Shown here: one piece after another, positions 26,996 through 35,803 of the stretch | Numbering within the stretch: the first letter of the stretch is position 1 | Layout: the number at the start of each line of letters is the position of its first letter | Virus record (IMG/VR): IMGVR_UViG_3300031566_005149 | Location: 1 to 64,000 of that record | From: a virus | Strand: one strand, 5' to 3' | Length of the DNA stretch: 64,000 nucleotides | The notes under the pieces: generated by a model | What the model was told of the DNA's origin: nothing | Seen by the model: only the letters and a program-made list of their open reading frames with translations | The model's database searches: none | Made by a program: the position numbers and the translations under genes

Positions 26996-28951
26996 TTACT
27001 TGATGAAGAAGTTAAGTTCAATTCTTTCAACAACTCTGGTTGGTGTCAATGTAACATTAACATGAAAAATCTTAGTTTTTCTTTCGTAGTCAGTAGCACT
27101 GACTTCAACCTCATAATTGTCCAGACCTCTTCTATTTTTGATGACTTCCAAGAAGTTGGTAACTTCACTGGCTACCTGACCCCAAGTTATCTCATCATTT
27201 TGCTCGAATATAAAGAAACGACAGAACTGTTCTAATGCTCTCTTACAGAACAGAACCAATCTAACGATGTTAAGATCTTGCAAAGCACTTGGTTTTGCCT
27301 GTGATGTTAGCTGACCCCAAACAACATATCCCTGAGCAAACTTAACAATTGGATTCAGTTGTTTTAGATACATCTGATCTCTCTGACCCAAACGTGGATT
27401 ATAACGCAAATCCTTGATGGTATCAATTGATGCTCTATTAAAACCAGCAGCAGCAAACCAGATTTCTGCAACATTATCATTTCTTGGAATCAAATAAGAC
27501 ATATGATAAATTGGTGAGAACCAAATATCAGAACCAGTAAATGGATCAGAAACTTTATTATAAGGTTCATACATTGCAATATAAAAATTGTTGAATGTAT
27601 TGGTGTTGTTTCTGGTCGATAAAGCAATATTTACTGTTGAGTTATCACCATTGTCGATGATTCCGACACAATCTTTTCTTGTCTGACATAGTGTACTAAT
27701 TGCACTCTTTACATCAGCTGGATAACCAGCATCATAGACCAGTGAGAAATAAATCAACTCTGGATCAAGTATGTTATCATCTATGATTCCAGTATAGGCT
27801 TGTTCTAATAGAGTCTCAGCTTCGGCTGTATCAACAGCTCCAGTTCCAGTTCTCAATGAACCTTCAGAACCTTGTCTTAATGGAACAGGAATTGAAGATG
27901 TAAAAAGATCAGCAACACTGACATTAGATTTACGAATTTTATAAGTGATTTTTTCTTCTGCGGTTGTTACGAGAGTTCCGGTATCACCAAGCCATCCTGG
28001 GGATGCACCTGACAAAGCTCTAGTTGGGTAAACTGTGATAGTTTCGTTATCAACACCACTGGAAGCACCCAACCAACCCCACACGGAATTCCCTCTTGCG
28101 TCTTTGGCAATTACGACATAAGTTGCATTTCCTATTGCAGGAGTTTTTTGCCAATCTGAGAAATCTTGTTTGTCATCTGTGATTGTCATACTAACTAGAT
28201 CAACATCGACATTACCAATTTCATTATCATAATTCTTGGCAATAAGCTTATATCCATCTGTATATTCTCCGCTTGACAGTTCCATTTCTGCTCTCAGGAT
28301 AGTGGAATAAGTTTCAAGAACAGAAACAATAAATATTGAATCTCCACCATTATCAACTGCATTTGGGTCAAAGGACACTGCAAACGATTCTATGATAACA
28401 TCGTCACCGTCTGTTTGTCGTTCATAGATATCCATTGTATACATACTATCGAGAGTTGGATTAGCTGCTTCGGTGATTCTAACCCCTATTCCATTGTAGT
28501 AATCACCTCTTCCGATTGGATATAGGAATGCCAAAGGTTGGGTGTCAACAACAGTAGCCAAGTTTGTTTGAAGCTCTCCTAAAGTATTCAAACTGGCAAC
28601 ATAGGTAATAGAGAGTGATGCAGTCGCGTCTCCACTGGCCAGTTGGGTGTCAATTCTCATATTTGAAAACGTTGCATCATCTGGAAGAACTCTCATCCAA
28701 TACAAAGATCCAGATTCTCCTAAATGATTATAAGCAATGTATGGTCCTTGACCAAAGTTCTTGCCATAATCATTGATGTTTGGTTCGCCCCATTCGGAAA
28801 CAAACTCCGCACGAGACCCAACGAAAATGATTTCGTTGTCTCGACCTTTCCTCGTAAATCCATTGATCAGACCAATTGATGATGGTACGACCTGGACAAA
28901 GGTTGAAAGATCAATTATTTTGGTGTACACCCCAGGTGAAATATTTGCCAT
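26996..28951 (-). CDS. Tail sheath protein, gp18-like
   Basis: The protein has 651 residues (T4 gp18 has 659). The start MANISPGVYTK follows GGAGG; an upstream in-frame ATG is less well placed. Typical sheath N-terminus (ISPGVYTKIIDLS, then GLINGFTRKG, a YWMRVLPDDA strand) and conserved C-terminal domain: SPIYHMSYLIPRND, WFAAAGFNRA, VVWGQLTSQAKP, then LNIVRLVLFCKRALE and a final VVERIELNF strand. It forms the contractile sheath. Its Shine-Dalgarno lies inside the 3' end of the upstream homing endonuclease gene. Confidence 0.95.
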   Translation of the reverse strand: MANISPGVYTKIIDLSTFVQVVPSSIGLINGFTRKGRDNEIIFVGSRAEFVSEWGEPNINDYGKNFGQGPYIAYNHLGESGSLYWMRVLPDDATFSNMRIDTQLASGDATASLSITYVASLNTLGELQTNLATVVDTQPLAFLYPIGRGDYYNGIGVRITEAANPTLDSMYTMDIYERQTDGDDVIIESFAVSFDPNAVDNGGDSIFIVSVLETYSTILRAEMELSSGEYTDGYKLIAKNYDNEIGNVDVDLVSMTITDDKQDFSDWQKTPAIGNATYVVIAKDARGNSVWGWLGASSGVDNETITVYPTRALSGASPGWLGDTGTLVTTAEEKITYKIRKSNVSVADLFTSSIPVPLRQGSEGSLRTGTGAVDTAEAETLLEQAYTGIIDDNILDPELIYFSLVYDAGYPADVKSAISTLCQTRKDCVGIIDNGDNSTVNIALSTRNNTNTFNNFYIAMYEPYNKVSDPFTGSDIWFSPIYHMSYLIPRNDNVAEIWFAAAGFNRASIDTIKDLRYNPRLGQRDQMYLKQLNPIVKFAQGYVVWGQLTSQAKPSALQDLNIVRLVLFCKRALEQFCRFFIFEQNDEITWGQVASEVTNFLEVIKNRRGLDNYEVEVSATDYERKTKIFHVNVTLTPTRVVERIELNFFIK

Positions 28952-28952
28952 T

Positions 28953-29864
28953 TTAATATCCTCCGCTATCAAGTAATAGATTTTTTTGTTTTAAATTTAA
29001 TTTTTTCTTCACTCTAAATATAATCTTCCTTGATAACTGATTGCCTCTAAGCAATTCGGCATTTAATAATCTTAAGTATTTTTTCCACAAAATTCTATTA
29101 TAGTTTGTTTTTGTGTGGCAAGAAACGCATAAATATATTACATTTCTTCGCCTATTATCTTTTTTTATATAATTTATATGGTGCAGATTCTTTTTATATC
29201 TACCCTTCAATTTACTTAAACAAATTCCACATAAGTAGGTTTGTTCTTTTAAAATTTGTTGTCTAAAACCAACATCAAAAAATTTAGCATCATATTCTGT
29301 GTGATAATTTTTTGGTTTTATTTCTTTTCGTTGCTTATTTTTAATTATTTCAGCTTTTTCTTTTCCATACATTTCCTCATAAGTTTTTCCAAGTTTATGA
29401 GTGCGATATTTCTTCATATTTTCAGATGTATGTTTTCTTCCAAAAAATGGATTGTTTTCACCAACATATCTTTTAGAAAATATGTTTGATAAATTCGCTT
29501 TTAATTTTTCAGACTTTTCTAGACCATGTATTTCTTCATATGTTTTTCCTTTATTAGGACCTTTCCCACACCTTCTAGTCCAATGATTATTTCCTTCTGT
29601 TAATTTTCTTCTACGATCCAGAATATCTTTATCGTTTGAAACACATTTGGTTGAACAAAATTCATGATACCCTATAGAAATATTTTTATATCGTGTCTTC
29701 TCTCCACAATAACATATTCCTTCATCATCCTTTTTTAAATATGTATCATAATATTCTTTGCTTGTTATTTTATGTGCCTGTGAAAAATGTCTTTGTAAAG
29801 ATAATAAAATATTGAAATTTCTTTTGCATATTTCACATGTTTTGCCCTTTCTGCTATTCACCAT
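28953..29864 (-). CDS. HNH homing endonuclease
   Basis: The protein has 303 residues. N-terminal C2H2-like finger (CEICKRNFNILLSLQRHFSQAH) and a CxC...C..C cluster, two NUMOD-like DNA-binding repeats (GKTYEEIHGLEKSE and GKTYEEMYGKEKAE, with GENNPFFGRKH between them), then an HNH nuclease: CGICLSKL, LHHINYIKKD, NVIYLCVSCHTK. It is free-standing and directly upstream of the sheath gene, ending 1 nt before the sheath ATG and supplying that gene's ribosome site. It is likely a selfish insertion. It is very AT-rich and Lys-rich compared with its neighbours. Confidence 0.9.
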   Translation of the reverse strand: MVNSRKGKTCEICKRNFNILLSLQRHFSQAHKITSKEYYDTYLKKDDEGICYCGEKTRYKNISIGYHEFCSTKCVSNDKDILDRRRKLTEGNNHWTRRCGKGPNKGKTYEEIHGLEKSEKLKANLSNIFSKRYVGENNPFFGRKHTSENMKKYRTHKLGKTYEEMYGKEKAEIIKNKQRKEIKPKNYHTEYDAKFFDVGFRQQILKEQTYLCGICLSKLKGRYKKNLHHINYIKKDNRRRNVIYLCVSCHTKTNYNRILWKKYLRLLNAELLRGNQLSRKIIFRVKKKLNLKQKNLLLDSGGY

Positions 29865-29876
29865 TATAATCCTATT

Positions 29877-30569
29877 TTATACGTAAATATACCAAATAAA
29901 AATGATCCGACGATCTACTGTTTTTATTAGGGTTGGAAACGTGACTCGGGCGAACAAACTAAACTGTCCATTATATCCTGGATTGCGTGACTCTGCTGTA
30001 TAAAGCCCCGCTTCACTTATCTGTTTTCCATTGCATAATGCTGTACCCATAGTCGTTGTAATTTTTCCTATTAACCATTTATCTTCATTATTAAAATCTC
30101 TTTCGAACTCGACGTTATCAAAGGGATATTTATAATATCCGGTGTTGGGGTAGATTCCACCGGCTACATGATAGTCAGCAGCTGATGAGTCAGTCGCACT
30201 TATCATGACCAGAGAACTAAGCTCAATATCAGTTAGTGTTGGTGGTATTGGAACCAATGGATCAGCGACCCGAACTCCACCAGCACCAAATCCCATCCAA
30301 TATAAAAATTCATCTTTTGTTGGTGTTGCACTTGAGTTCTCAACATCGAATATTCTTTGAACGACATACTCTCTGGCAAGATAAACGATTAAATTACTTT
30401 TATTTAAAAGTTTCTTCTGTCCACTATCATCAACCTCCCAAATCTCAACCCATCCTTTGGGTCTTCGTTCAGAACTTTGACCGGCAAAAACTGCATCACC
30501 TAAGCAATGATCTCCATATCTCTCTTCTGCTATGACTTCGATATCCTTAAGTTTTGATTTATTTGTCAT
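29877..30569 (-). CDS. Putative tail structural protein
   Basis: The protein has 230 residues, beta-rich, without signal or membrane segments. KGWVEIWEVDDSG, LYWMGFGAGG and SLFARVTFPTLIKTVDRRIIFIWYIYV give the look of a virion protein of the collar/baseplate type; similar C-termini are common in phage structural proteins annotated only as such. A class B motif lies 42 nt upstream of its start. The original order was probably this gene followed by the sheath, before the endonuclease entered. Confidence 0.5.
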   Translation of the reverse strand: MTNKSKLKDIEVIAEERYGDHCLGDAVFAGQSSERRPKGWVEIWEVDDSGQKKLLNKSNLIVYLAREYVVQRIFDVENSSATPTKDEFLYWMGFGAGGVRVADPLVPIPPTLTDIELSSLVMISATDSSAADYHVAGGIYPNTGYYKYPFDNVEFERDFNNEDKWLIGKITTTMGTALCNGKQISEAGLYTAESRNPGYNGQFSLFARVTFPTLIKTVDRRIIFIWYIYV

Positions 30570-30611
30570 GATTTTATATATCCCTTACAAAAATTTTCTA
30601 TTTCTAAATCC

Positions 30612-30626
30612 ATTTACTTTTTGTTC
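30612..30626 (-). promoter_or_regulatory. Class B promoter-like motif (sheath operon)
   Basis: On the minus strand it reads GAACAAAAAGTAAAT with preceding CTA, 42 nt before the structural gene at 30569. It is identical over 15 bases to the copy at 37710. It is divergent with the class A motif at 30653. Confidence 0.7.
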
Positions 30627-30652
30627 TAGTTTTTTTAAGAATAGCGTTTTAG

Positions 30653-30672
30653 CTATATATATTAATAAGTGA
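30653..30672 (+). promoter_or_regulatory. Class A promoter-like motif
   Basis: CTATATATATTAATAAGTGA, identical over 20 bases to the copies at 26586 and 63209, 21 nt before the first of two tiny plus-strand genes. Confidence 0.75.
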
Positions 30673-30693
30673 TATAAACAAAGGAGGATTATA

Positions 30694-30771
30694 ATGATTA
30701 AGGTAGCAATAATCGTAATCGCAGTATTGGCCCTCGGAGCTTTGAAAAGAGCAATCATGAAACATTATTAA
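30694..30771 (+). CDS. 25-aa membrane peptide
   Basis: ATG preceded by AAAGGAGG. It encodes a short hydrophobic peptide, MIKVAIIVIAVLALGALKRA plus five residues, essentially one transmembrane helix with a basic tail. It is too short for usual gene callers, but promoter motif, Shine-Dalgarno and a second small gene in tandem support it. Function unknown. Confidence 0.55.
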   Translation: MIKVAIIVIAVLALGALKRAIMKHY

Positions 30772-30789
30772 AAATAGGAGGTTAAAGGT

Positions 30790-30900
30790 ATGATGGCATC
30801 CGCAATTATAATTGCAACATTGATCGTGGAAACGGTCATATACGTAATGGGGGTTAAGTGTGGAATATTTACTCCCAAACACAAGCGAGTTAATAGATGA
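30790..30900 (+). CDS. 36-aa membrane peptide
   Basis: ATG after TAGGAGG, 18 nt after the previous tiny gene. Hydrophobic N-terminus (MMASAIIIATLIVETVIYVM) followed by a basic tail (TPKHKRVNR). The same plan occurs in the 46-aa product at 63261 (VYPKHRK). Single-span early membrane peptide, function unknown. Confidence 0.55.
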   Translation: MMASAIIIATLIVETVIYVMGVKCGIFTPKHKRVNR

Positions 30901-30949
30901 GATGAGGAGGAGAGGGTGATGCAGCTGATCACCCTCCCCATCTTTTTTT
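30901..30949. terminator. Bidirectional terminator
   Basis: The arms AGGGTGAT and ATCACCCT (with outer GATG/CATC) enclose GCAGCTG and are followed by seven T. It ends the two tiny plus-strand genes and also lies just beyond the minus-strand phosphatase stop at 30953. Confidence 0.85.
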
Positions 30950-30952
30950 GTC

Positions 30953-32197
30953 TTATATATTCTTTAGACGCATGTGAGGAACCTTCTCGAAGGATTTGAC
31001 ATGATAAGCTTCAAGGTCTTCTTCAATCTGATATCCCGTAATTCCAGTTACATCTTGAAGGTCGACTTTCATTCCGTTTATTCCATCCTTTCGGACAATA
31101 TAAACATTTTGGGAGGCTCTTGTTGATAGTTGTAAGCCGTGATCGGAATAGTCATTCCCACCACACAAACTTCCAGAACGAGCGTGAAGGTCAGTTATTT
31201 GAGCTGCATGATAATGACCCCAAATAACATAGTCTATTTTCTCCCCGATATGATCTGTCCATTTAGTTTTTATTTTTTGAATTTGAGTTGATACGTTACC
31301 ATTTTTAATAGTGTGACCGTGAATGACTAAGATATTTTTATTAAGAACTCGAACAACATGCTCCTGAATAGGTTTATTCAAGAATACAATTCCTTTTGAC
31401 TTTCTAAACATCAAACGAAGCATTTCAAATATCATTGTATCATAATTATCGGATACCATCATATCACTATGACCCATCTCTTTACTAACACGACTTTCAT
31501 TACCACTTACATAAGTCACTTCAAGATTAAACGATCTATTCATATCCATCAAAAACTGCTCCAGTAAAATACTAGAAAGAGCTGTTGCTCTGGCACGATT
31601 GGTGGCCATATTCATAAGTTCATCTAATCGTCTATCAGAATTGATAAGATCACCCGTTAATGCAATCATAACCTTTTTAATATTATATGCACCGAAAATT
31701 CGTTTGGCTTCCAATGCAAACTTTTTCAGTCGTTGTGATCCAATTCTAAAATCGAATTGATTATGTCGTAAATTGATAAGTTCATTAAAATGAGCATCAC
31801 TGATTTGCATGATTCCTTGAGCATTAGGATTGTATGATTTGTGGATGGTGGGTTGGTATAATCCTCTTCCGTCGATGGCGGTTGTAAGTTCTGTTACATA
31901 ATCTCCTATTGCGGAAGCATATCTAAACTCACTTCTAACCTTTCTTTCAACTCTTTGTTGATCTCTTAATCTTTGATTTCGCATCTCTAAAGAAAGGGCT
32001 TGTCGCGTCATACTATCAGTTGTTACAACATCCAACAAATGTCCATATACACTTACCGTCTGACGAACATAACGAGTACTACAACCTAAATCTCTAGATA
32101 TTGATATATGGGTGACACCTTGAGCTTTGAGTTCGAGAATTTCTATTTGTAAATCGGAAAGCTGAACATTTTCTGGGGGTGTGAAATAATTCTGCAT
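30953..32197 (-). CDS. HTH plus calcineurin-like metallophosphoesterase
   Basis: The protein has 414 residues. The N-terminal 60 (LSDLQIEILELKAQGVTHISI, SRDLGCSTRYVRQTV) form a sigma-70-region-4/LuxR-like helix-turn-helix. From about 130 it shows metallophosphoesterase motifs: SDAHF, TGDLINSDRR, SGNES, IHGH and WGHYHA, supplying the two-metal site. It probably acts on nucleic-acid phosphodiesters or monoesters, tethered to DNA by the HTH. Such HTH-phosphatase fusions occur in phages, with unclear roles. Three GAAC-type repeats lie upstream of the start. Confidence 0.85.
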   Translation of the reverse strand: MQNYFTPPENVQLSDLQIEILELKAQGVTHISISRDLGCSTRYVRQTVSVYGHLLDVVTTDSMTRQALSLEMRNQRLRDQQRVERKVRSEFRYASAIGDYVTELTTAIDGRGLYQPTIHKSYNPNAQGIMQISDAHFNELINLRHNQFDFRIGSQRLKKFALEAKRIFGAYNIKKVMIALTGDLINSDRRLDELMNMATNRARATALSSILLEQFLMDMNRSFNLEVTYVSGNESRVSKEMGHSDMMVSDNYDTMIFEMLRLMFRKSKGIVFLNKPIQEHVVRVLNKNILVIHGHTIKNGNVSTQIQKIKTKWTDHIGEKIDYVIWGHYHAAQITDLHARSGSLCGGNDYSDHGLQLSTRASQNVYIVRKDGINGMKVDLQDVTGITGYQIEEDLEAYHVKSFEKVPHMRLKNI

Positions 32198-32222
32198 AGT
32201 TTATCTCCTATTAGATCTTTGA

Positions 32223-32237
32223 ATTTATAGTATGTTC
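32223..32237 (-). promoter_or_regulatory. Class B motif with tandem GAAC repeats
   Basis: On the minus strand GAACATACTATAAAT, 25 nt before the phosphatase ATG. Two further GAACTAT-type copies stand upstream at about 32249-32270, giving three GAAC elements in 45 bases, perhaps repeated binding sites. Confidence 0.6.
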
Positions 32238-32268
32238 TCGTTTTTAAAAATAGTTCTCGATAGTTCTA

Positions 32269-32481
32269 CTATAAAAGTTTATTAATCAAATAAGGGCATC
32301 TTTGCCATTTAACAAAACTATCTCCCAAATTAAGTATATCAAATTCTAATTTTTCACAACATTTACCACATCTATTACAAGGAATTTCACAAGATGGAAA
32401 TAATAAAAGATTTATTACTTTTGGGAATTCTTTACATATTTCAGGTCTTTTATCATAGATTGAACATTTATATATTATCAT
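32269..32481 (-). CDS. YkgJ-like Cys-cluster protein with permuted motif order
   Basis: The protein has 70 residues, starting 1 nt after the upstream stop. It contains both halves of the YkgJ/UPF0153 metal-cluster signature, but in swapped order: first CSIYDKRPEICKEFP, then CNRCGKCC and a C-terminal WQRCPYL. In the usual family CxxCxxCC comes first and C.IY..RP..C last. All expected cysteines are present. Function of the family is unclear (iron or zinc cluster). Confidence 0.65.
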   Translation of the reverse strand: MIIYKCSIYDKRPEICKEFPKVINLLLFPSCEIPCNRCGKCCEKLEFDILNLGDSFVKWQRCPYLINKLL

Positions 32482-32482
32482 G

Positions 32483-34501
32483 CTAAATTGAGCTTGAGCT
32501 TGAGCTCGTTGATGAAGAACTTACCGAACTCGAACTCAATGAGCTTGAACTGAATGAGAAACTCAATGAGCTTGAACTCGTTGACGAACTCGATGAGCTT
32601 GAACTGGTTGATGAACTCGATGAGCTTGAACTGGAAGAAGTAGAACTGGATGAACTACTTGAGCTGACCGATGAACTAGAACTCGAAGAACTGGATGAAC
32701 CGGTCACATCCTCAATTATAATGACACATAAATCCTGACCGGCCACACAATCGAATGTTCCACCATAATCATAATCAGCCATACCACCAGTTTGAATGTG
32801 AACATAATTCACATTCGTATTCGAAGTTTCATCTGTGAATGGTGTTATATCACCACTAACTTCGATATTATCAATTATGATTCCAGCATTGGTTGCATCA
32901 TATGGAATACACATAAGACCGTCTGTAATTTCATCTTCTATTTGAAATTGCATTTCCACCGGAATATCAGATACAATTCCAAGATCAAAATATGATCCAC
33001 AATCATATGTGTCTCTCTGATAGTAAATATTTGTAGAAGTAGAATCAGAATCAATACATATCGTTTGGACATCAGTACTATCTATATTCAGAGCACAGCA
33101 AGGTATCCCATCAGCGGTTGCATAATCATACACCTTATGTTCAATTTCAATTGTTCCTAAAACATCTTCTAAAACAAGACTATTAAAAAGTCTGTTTCTA
33201 AATTGAAGTGCTTCAAAGAGAATGAATCTTGCTCGATACGGTTTAAAGAAATTAACAACAGGTTTCAGATCTTTAAAGAATGCAGATAGACCATCAACCA
33301 TATAGGCAAAGTTTATAAAACCAAACCCAATATTATTTCTAACCCATATTGATAAATCATTGATTAGAGAACTTAAAACATCTATTGGGAAATCAGTCGT
33401 TAAAAGATCATCTATATCTGTTTTTAAAGTTGGGTCCAATACAGATAATATATTTTTTGCGTCTGTTAGATTTTGTAAAAAGTTTGATGGTTGAATTCTA
33501 GTGTATTGATCGTAGTAAGCGTCCAATCTAATAAGAATTCCTTCTCTCGTTTTCGGTTGGCTGGTTAAAGATTCATAATCCGATTTAATTTGTACGAAGT
33601 TTGTGTCTGTTCCGTCATAACATAAAAATAAATCTCCATCAACTCCTGTTGGGAAATAGGTATTGAACACATATAATACACCAAGATATAAACCCAAGAG
33701 AGAAGATATTCCAGCGGTTGTTCGTATTTCCGCGTTCTGTGGTAATGTCCCCCCTCCGGAATATACCTCATATTGATCTTGAATTCGTCTGCTTAATATT
33801 GCAGATTCTGGACCCTCAGTATCGATTACAGGTCTAATACCAATATAAGGAGCCTTCGAGGGGAGATTGATTTTTTCTATATTATGAAGTGCTAAGATTT
33901 GTGCTTCCGTATATAACCAATGTGGGTCTGAATCAGTAAACTCTGGATATTCAACATTTAAAACTCCAGGATTAACAGTTGTTCCAGCAATGGCATTACC
34001 ACGAAATATTAAAGAAGTGTTACTTTCCAATCTCAGAAAAAATTCAAATATGTCAACTTCAGCTAATCCATAATACTGAAGAACATCGACTAATGCTTGA
34101 GGAGTTCCTTTAACTTTATAAAGGTTAACAAGATCAAGCATGAGAGCAACTTTAGTTGATAGTGGGTTTTCATCATAGTCTCGAAGAGTTACAGAATAAT
34201 TATATCCAAAACTTCTAAATAATTCATCGAGATCCGAATTGCTCATTGAATATGGATCTGAGAGTGTGGATGTTGTTTTAACAACGGTTTTATGAGCAGA
34301 ATATAAATCAACGAGAAATTTTCTAAGTCTTTTATAATCAGCTGTGTTATAAGATAACTGATCGATAACATTACCAAAATATATATCTGAACGAGCGTCC
34401 TGATCTTTGGCTTCGGCATTTAAGGTGTCGGTGAGGCTACTTGGATTTGCGCCGTTTGCCGATCTTAAAATATCCCAGAATATATCTATATTAAAAGACA
34501 A
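32483..34501 (-). CDS. Tail/baseplate protein with C-terminal poly-serine tail
   Basis: The protein has 672 residues. Residues 1-550 look like a phage baseplate/tail protein: helical N-terminus (DYKRLRKFLVDLYSAHKT), then LVNLYKVKGTPQALVDVLQYYG, a motif seen in tail-protein-I-like baseplate parts, and LFEALQFRNRLFNSLVLED. The last 80 residues are almost only Ser with Thr, Val, Leu spacers. The long Ser tract is a flexible, potentially O-modified extension. An ATG-proximal AGGAGG is present. Confidence 0.7.
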   Translation of the reverse strand: MSFNIDIFWDILRSANGANPSSLTDTLNAEAKDQDARSDIYFGNVIDQLSYNTADYKRLRKFLVDLYSAHKTVVKTTSTLSDPYSMSNSDLDELFRSFGYNYSVTLRDYDENPLSTKVALMLDLVNLYKVKGTPQALVDVLQYYGLAEVDIFEFFLRLESNTSLIFRGNAIAGTTVNPGVLNVEYPEFTDSDPHWLYTEAQILALHNIEKINLPSKAPYIGIRPVIDTEGPESAILSRRIQDQYEVYSGGGTLPQNAEIRTTAGISSLLGLYLGVLYVFNTYFPTGVDGDLFLCYDGTDTNFVQIKSDYESLTSQPKTREGILIRLDAYYDQYTRIQPSNFLQNLTDAKNILSVLDPTLKTDIDDLLTTDFPIDVLSSLINDLSIWVRNNIGFGFINFAYMVDGLSAFFKDLKPVVNFFKPYRARFILFEALQFRNRLFNSLVLEDVLGTIEIEHKVYDYATADGIPCCALNIDSTDVQTICIDSDSTSTNIYYQRDTYDCGSYFDLGIVSDIPVEMQFQIEDEITDGLMCIPYDATNAGIIIDNIEVSGDITPFTDETSNTNVNYVHIQTGGMADYDYGGTFDCVAGQDLCVIIIEDVTGSSSSSSSSSSVSSSSSSSSTSSSSSSSSSSTSSSSSSSSTSSSSLSFSFSSSSLSSSSVSSSSTSSSSSSI

Positions 34502-34517
34502 ATTTTATTCCTCCTAT

Positions 34518-35189
34518 TTATATACAGCCACCTACATTACGAACATATTGATTGGATGTGGTTTTAAAGTATTCATCTATAAGTACCAACTCGAACATAT
34601 TTTCCAATACTAACACGGTTCCAGATACCACAGTTATATTGTTATATCTTGAAACATCTCCATAAATTTTTAATTTTAAATACAGGTAAATTAATTGAGA
34701 TAGATTTGTCGATAGACTATTATAATTAACTGTTAAGATTCCAGATGTGGAATCAAACACTGCAACAGAAGCCGTTGAATCTATAATCGTTACTCCCGTT
34801 GAATCCTGACGATAAGCAAGCAATGAATCGAGCAATGTTAAATCACCTTGATCCAATAGAAATATGTTATCACCGGCATCGTTCAATTGCAGATAGTTTG
34901 CTGCGGCTCCAAATACCATCATACGCGATCTAACTAAGGACGGCCAATTGGCGTTAGACATACCACCACTATATTTATATTTATAAAAATTTTCAGAATA
35001 ATTTTCATTGAATAGCAATTCCACAACTGATCCTGTTGACAACCAGATTGTATCGATATCAACTGGCGCAGGAACCACAAACTTATTAAGGGATGAATTT
35101 ATAACAAATTCATAGAACCAATGCTGTAGCTCTGGAACAAGTTTTACAGAGACTACCTCATGAAGTGCTGCTCCAATGCATTCTGACAA
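34518..35189 (-). CDS. Hypothetical virion-associated protein
   Basis: The protein has 223 residues with strand-rich middle (DSTASVAVFDSTSGILTVNYNS) and C-terminal strands (ITVVSGTVLVLENMFELVLID). There is no enzyme motif, signal or membrane segment. It is flanked by the poly-Ser tail protein (16 nt) and an HD hydrolase. It probably belongs to the tail or baseplate, judged by place and composition only. Confidence 0.55.
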   Translation of the reverse strand: MSECIGAALHEVVSVKLVPELQHWFYEFVINSSLNKFVVPAPVDIDTIWLSTGSVVELLFNENYSENFYKYKYSGGMSNANWPSLVRSRMMVFGAAANYLQLNDAGDNIFLLDQGDLTLLDSLLAYRQDSTGVTIIDSTASVAVFDSTSGILTVNYNSLSTNLSQLIYLYLKLKIYGDVSRYNNITVVSGTVLVLENMFELVLIDEYFKTTSNQYVRNVGGCI

Positions 35190-35199
35190 TTATTTATCC

Positions 35200-35766
35200 T
35201 CACTCTTCATTGATATCAGTTTTTAGACAGTTACCTGTACTAAGCATGTCTAATGTATGAATGAATAAAACGTATGGTGGAAATTGATTAAAATCAATGC
35301 TATTTTTATTTGGATTATCTGAACTCCACATTCCACTGTGAAATCTGATCATGAGCTCTAAAGTTTTTACTTGCTCATCGCTAAATATTTCTTTCAGTGT
35401 TGATTCGTTTTCAGCTATAACATCACCCATTATCCTGTCGTGATTGGTGGCGGTGTGTTTCATTGTGCCATTCCGTCCATACTTAAAAGCGTCATGCCAA
35501 ACAATAGCCAATAACACAATATCACATTCTGATGTCTTCTTATTTACTCCAAACATTCTAAGAATTTTATATGTTCCGTAAAGCATTTCATAGACATGCT
35601 CTGCACAGGATGGGACTCTTCCATTTTCTTTCTTATGATACTTTCCCGTTGAAGATGTTGGTAGCTCCCAAATATTCGGAAACAATCCATTCAATTGTTT
35701 CCACAGAGCGTAAGCCCTGTTCGTTAAACCTTTTTCCAATAAATCATTAATTGCTTTTGTATACAC
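35200..35766 (-). CDS. HD-domain phosphohydrolase
   Basis: The protein has 188 residues and a GTG start after GGAAAGGA. HD signature in order: CAEHVYEM (first His), VWHDAFKYG (HD), HTATNHDR, RFHSGMW (His), and HTLDMLSTG (final Asp). This is a metal-dependent phosphohydrolase, possibly acting on nucleotides or signalling nucleotides such as (p)ppGpp or cyclic dinucleotides; the substrate cannot be told. Its place beside virion genes is unusual. It has its own class B motif. Confidence 0.8.
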   Translation of the reverse strand: MYTKAINDLLEKGLTNRAYALWKQLNGLFPNIWELPTSSTGKYHKKENGRVPSCAEHVYEMLYGTYKILRMFGVNKKTSECDIVLLAIVWHDAFKYGRNGTMKHTATNHDRIMGDVIAENESTLKEIFSDEQVKTLELMIRFHSGMWSSDNPNKNSIDFNQFPPYVLFIHTLDMLSTGNCLKTDINEE

Positions 35767-35784
35767 AATTCTCGTTTCCTTTCC

Positions 35785-35799
35785 ATTTATTATTTGTTC
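35785..35799 (-). promoter_or_regulatory. Class B promoter-like motif (HD gene)
   Basis: On the minus strand GAACAAATAATAAAT, 18 nt before the GTG start of the HD gene and between it and the holin gene. The SD GGAAAGGA lies about 5 nt after the motif. Confidence 0.65.
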
Positions 35800-35803
35800 T
35801 CTA

